Of a stretch of DNA of 64,000 bases, positions 55,236 through 64,000 are shown piece after piece. The position numbers were made by a program, and so were the translations under genes. This stretch comes from Cryptomeria japonica (lineage: Eukaryota; Streptophyta; Pinopsida; Cupressales; Cupressaceae): the NCBI RefSeq assembly GCF_030272615.1, contig NC_081407.1:378516400-378580399 (forward strand). Reading direction: 5' to 3'. The notes beneath the pieces are model-generated. The model saw only the letters and a program-made list of their open reading frames with translations, had not been told where the DNA came from and did not search any database. Every line of letters begins with the position of its first letter. The first letter of the stretch is position 1.

Positions 55236-56130
55236 CCTCCATTCTCGCTTCCCTCTTACTTGGTTGTTGTAACCACATTGCTTACCTCTTTAAGGTAAGC
55301 CCTTTAAGGCTCTAAATGTTCTATGATGAACCCTTTTCTTGAATCATCTTGATCATTCTAACTTTTACTCATATGCAGTATTAACTCTTATGTACTTCAG
55401 TTAATGATCTATGCATCCTTATATTGATGTCAACTATTCAATTTGAATAATGTTGACCTATATAAGGTATCATTCCTTCATTTGCAAGCTAATTTTGTTT
55501 TTCCTTTTTAAAATTGAATATATGATACTATTTTGAATATTATCTTCATAGAAATATTCTCATTTGATGGAAGAGTGTGATGCTTCTAGATCAGTGTATA
55601 CGATAGGAATTCTCTCTGCAAGAAGGCTTCTTTCTACTATTGACTTGTTGTGAAGATGTTGTTGCCATGTGCAAAATCACAAAAGCGGTGTAGGAATTCT
55701 TGATTTGCTAATAGTTCTATACAATTTATGTACAAGTAGTTTCTTTTCCTCAATATAGACTTGAGGTTACGATGCTTTTTTCTAGGTTGATGATAGGTAA
55801 TCTTTCTCTTAGGATGTTGAGGCCTTCGGTTAGGTCTCATGGTCAATCTTTAGAATGTTATTTATTTCACAGGCTGGAAAGATCATGCTCTGATACCACT
55901 ATAATTTCCCCAATAGAGACCCTCTTTAATCTATGAGGACAAAGGGTGTCTAAGGAGACAAGTCTCCTCTCTTTGGAATTATTTCCTTCATCTATCTTTA
56001 ATCGCAACCTTTCAGATATTAACAAATCGATGTCTGACTATGATAATAATTCATTGTTATCGTGTGTTCTCTTAATCACGCTCAACATTTTCTTAGTTTC
56101 CTATTCTCCTTTGACAGTCTTGCCTTCTGT
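55236..56130 (-). mobile_element. LTR-element 5' leader with primer-binding site, broken
   Basis: TGGTATCAGAGC, the plant initiator-Met tRNA primer-binding site, reads on the minus strand at about 55903-55892. Upstream of it (55904 to about 56090) is LTR U5-like sequence ending GGGGAAATTATAG. Downstream a 69-codon basic ORF (55846-55637) could be the start of a gag. Together with the purine tract at 54405 this outlines a short, non-autonomous minus-strand element. It is a fossil with several breaks. Confidence 0.55.
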
Positions 56131-56133
56131 ATT

Positions 56134-56216
56134 GGAGATGTGTTTGTGTTACCAAAGGCACTTGTTCTTTTCCAGCAAAATGTGAGGCATGAAAATGCAG
56201 TGGCCATAGCTGGATT
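56134..56216 (+). pseudogene. Orphan GLP exon-2 fragment (germin box 2)
   Basis: 83 bp that match the GLP exon-2 segment for residues about 147-174, reading GDVFVLPKALVLFQQNVRHE and on to AVAIAGL. The metal ligand equivalent to H158 is Leu (VLFQ for VHFQ). No other GLP sequence borders it. It lies within or at the edge of LTR-element sequence, on the strand opposite to GLP-D, 1.6 kb away. Clearly non-functional. Confidence 0.9.
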
Positions 56217-57368
56217 AAACTATAATATATATGAGTGCCAACATACACCACAAATACATGTATATGGATTCACATGGATGTATGGAGAACCAAATATGGA
56301 TGATATTGATTTGATTTTAATTTAGATCAACTAATGAATCTTGAAGTAATTATTCATCCATGGAACCATCGAGAAGATATTAGAACTTAAAAAAATATGC
56401 ACAATCTTATGTACCCGTTTTATTAATATAAAATTGCAAATTGATAAATCAAAATTTACATTGTGAGAATTCTATAATTTTTCTTTACATCCATCTCTTA
56501 AAGTGTGAAACAACTTGTATAGACTAAATTTAACAATGACTATGAGAAGATTTTGAACACCATACACATAAAAAAGGGGCAAAGATGATCTTCAAGTAAT
56601 TGTTGCATTTTATATTATTAGTTTGAACAATTAATATAAATAATGTATTGCTTGAATAAATTAGTTAATTTACCAAAAAATATATACTTAAATGAAATAT
56701 AGGTATAATGTTCCATGGCCATTTAGTTTGCAGGGATCAAGAGTTTATGAAGATAAAAAAAAAATGGGGATATAGAATTTTCACCATTGAGAAATAATGG
56801 TAGAGTGTAGCCACACAATTGCTATTTACTCCAGTGATGGCGAGGAAATATTGATTGGTAATTCGTTCTATCAATACATGAATTAATTAAATATATTACA
56901 AAGTATGCAAAAAAATATTTAATTGGCTCATAATCATACCATTAATTTTTTAATGAAGAACCGAGATGATTCAGCTACAAGAGCTTATAGGAGGTTTCTC
57001 ACCAAAAAAATAATAGAAAGGAATATTGGAGTCCAATAATTGAGTCATATGATAGTATAAATTCTATTAGCAAAGAGAAATAGAAGGTTTATCAACCTAA
57101 ATATATCAAATGAGGTATTCAAACATGTAGTTCTAAGTACAAAAATGAGAATGAGGAGCAAACAATATCTTTCAGTAACACATAAACGAGCATGCCCTTT
57201 GCTATGGAAGTTGTCTCACTTATTGATGCAGTAAAATCATGGATATATAAAATAAAATCAAAATATTTAAACAAATAGAATATAATAAAATCGACATCTA
57301 TTATAAAAGTGCTTTGTAATTTGGAAGTTGAGAGGATGAGAAAGCGTCTAAGGAAATCGTTAGTAAAC
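56217..57368. other. AT-rich spacer, nothing recognised
   Basis: No gene, RNA or element is identified; the 89-codon ORF (57388-57119) looks random. Confidence 0.5.
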
Positions 57369-57530
57369 AATGGCAGATTTGCGAGCAATGTTCACGGAGG
57401 GGAAGTGCCTGGGTTAAAATCGGAAGCCCAGAAGGAGGTAGAAGGGGAACAGGTAAAGATTGAACTATCAGATGAAATAGAAGAAGATATTGACCTTTGG
57501 GAGGAACTGGCGATCAATTATATTTAAAAT
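57369..57530 (+). mobile_element. LINE ORF1 start fragment
   Basis: It begins ATGGCAGATTTGCGAGC (MADLRAMFTEGKCLG) and continues with KSEAQKEVEGEQVKIELSDE, the same ORF1 start as the LINE at 49995. It keeps only about 160 bp of the 5' end. An inverted copy is at 63871-64000. Confidence 0.75.
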
Positions 57531-57803
57531 ATACGAATTTTTAATGTTTATAAATAAGTCATCAAAGCGACCAACTATAAGTTTAAGATCTAACAACATC
57601 AATATTAAATTTTTATTCTCTGGAATATGCTGATAATATACTCATGTTAAAAACGGATGCTATGAATAGCACAAGAGGACGGCAATAACTCTAAAAAGAG
57701 AGTTTTATTCAACTGTGAGGAAAAAGAATTGGGAAGGACGGTCTTCCCACGTTGTCCAGACCAGACCGCTTGTTTGTTTTATTTAATAGAAAAAAGCAAA
57801 TTA

Positions 57804-58292
57804 TTATGCAAATTTCTTCTGAATGTAATCGGCAAGCTCTTGGGTGATGCGGAAGGCCTTGGCCAATACGGAATCTGGGAGAGGAGGATCCGCTGCAAAC
57901 AGAGAGTTGGCGATTGTCTGAGCTCCCGGAAGCTGGCTGCTCAATGCAGCTATGGCCACCGCATTTTCATGCCCCACATTCTGCTGGAAATGCACAAGTG
58001 CCTTTGGAAACACAAACACATCTCCCTTCTCCAACGTTTTGCTGAAAAACTTGTTGGTGGTGTCAATGAAACCCACAAGAAGCTGGCCTTCCAGTAAAAC
58101 AAGAACTTCAGTGGCTCTTGGGTGCGTGTGAGGAGGATTTATTCCACCCACTGCGTAATCGATACGGACCAACGATATTCCGAAGGTGTTGAGGCCTGGT
58201 ATCTGCATAACATTGGCCATCGTTACATTTGAGCCCACTGCATTGTCGGTGTTCCCTGCCTGCCCAAGTCCCCCGAAGAAGAAGTCCTCTGC
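57804..58292 (-). pseudogene. GLP-D, 5'-truncated germin-like gene
   Basis: Exon 2 only, minus strand, corresponding to residues 58-219 with stop at 57806-57804. Germin boxes 1 and 2 and all four metal ligands are intact, but exon 1, the signal peptide, the intron, the start of exon 2 and the proximal promoter are gone. Compared with GLP-B, 513 bp (17704-18216 there) are deleted, with TGC shared at both breakpoints. The coding part is closer to GLP-C ([13 protein letters not shown] end, TCA and GCG codons as in A and C), whereas the upstream flank is that of GLP-B, so it is chimeric. The 3' flank shares AATAAA (57709-57704). Without an exon 1 it should not give a secreted germin. Confidence 0.92.
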
Positions 58293-61200
58293 TCTTTATA
58301 TTAAGTTGGGGTGACTACGTAAGCCCTACGACATATAGTTATCGAAGCTACCGTAGACGTATTCTCCTCATTCTTTTGGTAACGTAGAATCAGCAAATTC
58401 AAAGGAAATAATATACGAATTATTCTGAGCCGCCAGCGAATTGGCTAAAAAGGAAAATTTCTTACCTACTGTGTATTTTACTTTTCTCTCTAGATGTAAA
58501 TTGACTGAGATAGCGTTGACATTTTATTTTTTTCTTTTGCTCTACATAGATATAATTTTATATTAAAATGGTAGAAATTTATCTAAAAGAGGAAGATATT
58601 TTATTTATATAATCATTTGACAATATTTGTGTAATTGTAATAGAAGATTCAAAGAACTTTCTAAGGAATAAAGAGTTAGGAAAAAGATAATGGATCTAGA
58701 TGTTAGAAAGGTTATAGCATCTGTAGGATGAGCTTTGATTGAGATTGAACTAGTAGATAAGAGATGGACTAAATAGTAGATCAAGAAGTTTTGACTAACA
58801 GAGCCTTGACACTTTATGTTTTTTCTATGTGGAAAGTAAGTATTTAGCTAGCGTAGCTGCCTTACAACAACGTTGTTGACTTTTTTTTTAGTCCATTTTG
58901 CAATCCCTATAATTTATCGAAAGGGAAAGTTCTTAGAAGACTCAAAGAAATTTCTAAAGAATAAACAATTGGGAAAAATAGAATGGATAGATGTTGGAAA
59001 GGTTACAACATCTATAAGGTGATCTATGATTGGCATTGAATTGATAAATGAGAGATGACACAAGTAGTAGGCCAAAAAAAATTGTTGTGGGTAAAGTGAA
59101 CATGATCAATTATTCATTTTATGTGTGATTTCCATCTATTGCTTCTAATAATGGATATCCTAAAGTGAAGTTTTAATTCTATCGATGAGAAGGTGAGTGT
59201 TACATGTGCAAGAAATGAGATGGAGAGAGTCATCATAGGTAGCTATTGAATTAAAAAATTAAAAAAATATATTCGAGAGGAAAATAACCTATATATAACT
59301 CTTTTATAAATATTATTAACTAGAAGGTTTAGCCTGACTAATAGCAAGGAAGGTTGGTATTAATAGTTACTAGTATAATCTAGAACGTGCTAGCATGAAT
59401 GTGACTCTAAATTTTCCTAAAAGGATTCCACCATAGAGAACTAAATATCAAATGGATGAGAAATGAAAAAGCATCTACATCATCCAATGTTTTTAAAAAC
59501 ATAATTCCTCCCAAAATCCAAAGGGTTCTAGCATGCAAATTCTAATAAAAATACTCTAAAAGGTGAAGGATATGAATGAAAATATGGGTTACACTATAAT
59601 TATACTGCCACAAGAAATAAATACACGTACACTACTAAGTAAATAATGAATGGAATATATCTCTCTACTTGAAAGGTCATTTTTGAGGGTAGAATAACAT
59701 TAATCCAGTTGCAATAGAGAGGTGAAATAAATAAATAAGAAAATCATGGATCAATTTTTTAAAATCTAATGAATGGAACACTAATATTTTTTTAGGAGTG
59801 TTGAATATAGATTTGAAATTTCGTACTATAATATTCTCCATCCATAAATAACATAAAGGAACTTGAGACTCAAGGTCTCACAGAAACACCATGAAATAAG
59901 TAGTTCATGTTTCAAACTATATTATTAGTAGCAGATTGAATGCTATACATGATACATCCCAAATACCCAAGGGTCCAACAAAAACAACTAGAAAGAGAAC
60001 TCAAGGAATATGTCTATGGTAGTCCAAGTTTCTTGAGGTGACTATTTGCAGAAATACTACACACATGTTGATCCAAACCATAGAAAATGAAAAAACTAAA
60101 TAAAAACCAAAAACTTGTTAGACCCAAAAGAGACTAAGAAGGATTGATTGTAGAATTTTAATTTCAAAAGATAACTTCATGCAAGAGTGAATACTTTAAC
60201 TAAAATCTAAGGAACTTAATTTTTCAACACAAATCTAGGCTTATTATATTGATGCAACTAATGTCAAATAAAATTATTATTTGACTAAGTAGTCATATCA
60301 AAAAATCTAAATTATATTCATAATTGATAGAAGGTTATGAGTTCTTTTCTTTGGGAACAAGGATGAATAATTTGTGATACTAATATATACAATACATTTG
60401 GCTACATACACTAATTTAATACCAATGATTAATCAACATGACCACACTAAATAATCCTATGTTTTACTATGTATAGATCTCAATCCCATTGGGTCTGAGT
60501 TTGAACATGTTAAATTTATCTTAAGAATAAAACGATCTATAAATTAGAGATTGACCATACAAAATATAGAATCCTATAGACTCAAGAAAACTATTCTCGC
60601 CATTCTTTCGATAATGTGGAATCGTTACACTATATGGGAAGGATCACCAAATTCATTTAGGAAATAATATATTGATTGTTTTGAGCCGCCAACGATTTGG
60701 AAAAAAAAAAGGAAATTTCTTTACCTCCTGTATTTAACCTATCTTGGAGATGTAAATTGAGTAATAGAGCATTGACATTTTCTTTTTCTTTTTCTATACA
60801 TAGATGAAGCAAGGGCAAAGCTCTATAATATTTTTTTTATAGAAATTTTGGATGCGCAAAATTTCTTATTGTTTATATATTTATCTAGCTTATCTTCAAG
60901 TCTGATATTGAATCAAATATTGTTCATACTTTTGTACTGTCAATCAACATTTTATATTAGAGTCAAAATATAATTTTATATTAAAATGGTTGAAACTTTT
61001 CTAAAAGAGGAAGATATTTTATTTATACCAAATTAAATATTTTATTTATTTATATTAAAATATGATCGTATTTTCTCTTATGCCAATTGAGAGGGGAAGA
61101 CCCCCTTATATACCTGCCCATTGTCAAATATTTAATTTTCTAGCATAGGCCAACATAGATGTTTATATTTTGCTCACATTATAGATAGGTCCAAGGAAGA

Positions 61201-63279
61201 GGGGCCAAGATAGGCCCCCTTTAAGGGATCCCAGGGTGCCATGCCCTCATCCTACCCTATTTTTGGGTAGGATCAAGGTGGCCATACAAGGTGCAAGGTG
61301 GAAAATGAGGTTTGATTGCATAGGGGAGGCATAAAAAGGTCTCGATCAAGCATTGGAAGAGACCGATAAGGTGAGGGTCTAGAATATAGTCAAAATTACA
61401 AAGGGTGCAATTTTAGGACGCTACATTTAGCCCCCACTTTAGCAGGAGTATGAGCTTACGCAAATACTCACGGTAAATTAGAAGAAAGAGATGAAGAGGA
61501 AGAGCACAGATGAAAAGCACAAGGAGTATAAGATATCACTAATTTCAAGGAACAAAGGCCCCAGTCTTAGGCTCTTAACTCACCTAAAACATATGAAAGG
61601 GCATAAAACACAAGACAAAAGTAAAAAGATAAATAAAGACAAAATAAAAACAAAGGAAAAGACACAAAAGCACACATGACCCAAAAGCTAAAGACCAAAA
61701 GAAAGAACTCAAGTCAACTAACCAAAGAGACCTTGATACCAAAATGTCTCAAAAACTAATATCATTCTCGACAAATGTCATCTCATGCACATAAGCGATC
61801 ACATAAATGAGAAATGCAATCATCATCCATGAACTATCAATAGCAAAGCTATGAGTTCATGAGAGAAAGAAGAGAGAACATGAATACAAACTAGATGTGT
61901 TTATTCGGGTGATCCATGAGAAGAATGATGAGAGAGAGAATGGGCAACTCGCCCCTAGATGTTTTTATCTAGGTGATCCATGGGGAGAGGAGGAAAAGAA
62001 TAGTCTAGTTGTGTTTAGCTAGTTCCACCTATCCTCGTGTGTGTGTGCAAGTGATATCTGGTTTCAAGTGTAAAGAACCTCGTTTAATAGTCTTTGTCTT
62101 TGAGTGTGCTTCAACCTATTTAAGACATGTAATGTCAATGCAAATTCCATGGGGCGGTTCTATGTCTGCAAATGTGTAAATTCCAAATGGCAAAGATACA
62201 TGTCTGGTTTCGAGGCCATCCCATTTAAGACTTTGTTATTTTCAGTGATACGTTAATCCCGTCTAAGACATATATCAAATGTTGTGTCTCATTTTGAGTG
62301 TGAAGAATCTCTCTCTAAGAGTTTTTACTCTGGTTCTAGGAATGGACACCCCATTTAAGACATGCAAAAATGATTCACAAGAGCATATGACAATATGGTA
62401 CAATGGGAATGATACAGGTGCCCCCCCTTAAGATATCAACATAGTTTTATGTTAATGTCTTAAGGAAACTAGATACAAGGATACCTTACCTTCAAAGCCA
62501 AGGAGATATCCTTTAGGCAACAATGTCATAAATCCAAGCTAGAGAGGGAATACTCTTCAGGAAAGGATAAGATAGTTGAAAAAGAGATATCTTGCTAAAC
62601 GTGTAAAGGGTTTCCTTGGAGGAGAGGATATCTTTTTGCAAAAGACACCTACCTCTAAAAAGAGTTATCTTGAACAAACATAACATCTTCTACCAAGATA
62701 AGGGAAGGGGAACAATAATTCATACCTTCCTCCTATTGCTAGGTGAAAAGAGATTCTTAATGAAGGATGACATACTTTTGACCCAATGTGAGGGGTAAGT
62801 TTATGATAGATGTGCATTTCCAAATGAAGAAGAGGTTGTAGCCAAGGACTTACACCTCTTGTATAAGAGAGAATCCTTGAGAAAACAATAGCTTCACACA
62901 AGGAATGACACCCAATCATAAACAAATACCACTCAACAATGGTAAAGTAGATCCTTAGAGAGAAGAAAAGATGAGAATTTATTGCCCCCCAAGTGTAAGG
63001 ACAATGAGAAGAATTACACAATCTTCTAAGGAGAGATTAAGCATAAGGAAATGCACAATAAACTAATATTAATGAATATCCAATCCAAGAAAAGACATTA
63101 GTTTATATAAAATGTATCTCAAGAGAAGTGGTGATATTCAAAGAGAGAGAGAGAGAGAGAAAGAAATATCGTATCTTCCCCTAAGGAGATACTATTCATA
63201 AGAGACATACCATTGGAAGAAAGGATATCAACACATGAAAAATGCAGCCCCTAAAGGGAATAATGATAGAAAGAGAGAG
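58293..63279 (+). repeat. 5-kb direct segmental duplicate (partner 18217-23279)
   Basis: It contains the distal GLP promoter (58293-58440), the upstream repeat with a 169-bp deletion at about 58550, the non-coding flank, the orphan promoter relic (60595-61030) and the gag-element 3' side. It ends at the second gap. Confidence 0.9.
61040..63279 (-). mobile_element. Gag-type LTR element, 3' side only, third copy
   Basis: Minus-strand purine tract and TGTAGCGTCC near 61426, TATATA near 61110, and the spacer with C-runs up to the gap; the gag region would lie inside or beyond the gap. It is a fossil, broken, shared by duplication with 21030-25000. Confidence 0.6.
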
Positions 63280-63779
63280 NNNNNNNNNNNNNNNNNNNNN
63301 NNNNNNNNNNNNNNNNNNNNNNNNNNNNNNNNNNNNNNNNNNNNNNNNNNNNNNNNNNNNNNNNNNNNNNNNNNNNNNNNNNNNNNNNNNNNNNNNNNNN
63401 NNNNNNNNNNNNNNNNNNNNNNNNNNNNNNNNNNNNNNNNNNNNNNNNNNNNNNNNNNNNNNNNNNNNNNNNNNNNNNNNNNNNNNNNNNNNNNNNNNNN
63501 NNNNNNNNNNNNNNNNNNNNNNNNNNNNNNNNNNNNNNNNNNNNNNNNNNNNNNNNNNNNNNNNNNNNNNNNNNNNNNNNNNNNNNNNNNNNNNNNNNNN
63601 NNNNNNNNNNNNNNNNNNNNNNNNNNNNNNNNNNNNNNNNNNNNNNNNNNNNNNNNNNNNNNNNNNNNNNNNNNNNNNNNNNNNNNNNNNNNNNNNNNNN
63701 NNNNNNNNNNNNNNNNNNNNNNNNNNNNNNNNNNNNNNNNNNNNNNNNNNNNNNNNNNNNNNNNNNNNNNNNNNNNNNN
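63280..63779. other. Assembly gap, 500 N
   Basis: Exactly 500 N, true size unknown. The sequence on its right is an inverted copy of 57369-57665, so a GLP gene in plus orientation would be expected inside the gap. Confidence 0.99.
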
Positions 63780-64000
63780 GCTATTCATAGCATCCGTTTT
63801 TAACATGAGTATATTATCAGCATATTCCAGAGAATAAAAATTTAATATTGATGTTGTTAGATCTTAAACTTATAGTTGGTCAATATCTTCTTCTATTTCA
63901 TCTGATAGTTCAATCTTTACCTGTTCCCCTTCTACCTCCTTCTGGGCTTCCGATTTTAACCCAGGCACTTCCCCTCCGTGAACATTGCTTGCAAATCTGC
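63780..64000 (-). repeat. Inverted copy of the GLP-D 3' flank and LINE ORF1 start
   Basis: Reverse complement of 57369-57665: GLP 3'-flank sequence (63780-63870), then the LINE ORF1 fragment up to the window end. It lacks 77 bp that are present at 57496-57572; a GACC borders both ends of that segment. Confidence 0.9.

Overview
This is AT-rich, gene-poor plant nuclear DNA, probably from a conifer or another gymnosperm. That placement is an inference from the large retroelement-filled spacers, the style of the Ty3/gypsy remnants and the form of the germin-like proteins; nothing in the sequence proves a species. The only clear host genes belong to one small family of two-exon germin-like proteins (GLPs, cupin superfamily, secreted Mn-binding cell-wall proteins). 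There are four copies plus one orphan fragment: GLP-A (1-457, minus, cut by the window edge), GLP-B (17215-17981, minus, intact), GLP-C (37992-38758, plus, intact), GLP-D (57804-58292, minus, 5' part lost) and an 83-base piece at 56134-56216.

From 1 to about 38450 the window is a giant imperfect inverted duplication. The left arm (1-15779) reappears reverse-complemented at about 22180-38448, with GLP-A and GLP-C at the outer ends and GLP-B in the 6.4-kb centre beside a 500-N gap. In an ORF I compared base by base the arms differ by about 2.5%. Each arm holds, from outside to inside: a GLP with its promoter, plain non-coding DNA, a compound microsatellite, a pair of hydrophobic ORFs, a 2.7-kb repeat, a broken Ty3/gypsy pol fragment, a second copy of the 2.7-kb repeat, an AT-rich tract, and a gag-bearing LTR-type element with no visible pol.

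From 38759 to 57368 the DNA is single-copy or older repeat: a full-length tRNA-derived SINE with a perfect 17-bp target duplication, a 5'-truncated LINE 3' end with poly(A), a strongly C-over-G skewed tract, a 33-bp hairpin minisatellite, about 4 kb of featureless AT-rich DNA, the 5' part of another LINE, and LTR-element remnants with a 37-39-bp minisatellite.

From 57369 to 63279 the GLP-B neighbourhood is repeated in direct orientation (18217-23279 equals 58293-63279) behind GLP-D. After a second 500-N gap the last 221 bases are an inverted copy of 57369-57665, so another inverted GLP unit may lie hidden in that gap. Overall this is a GLP cluster growing by direct and inverted segmental duplication, with gene-conversion-like homogenisation of the coding core and repeated deletions at short microhomologies.
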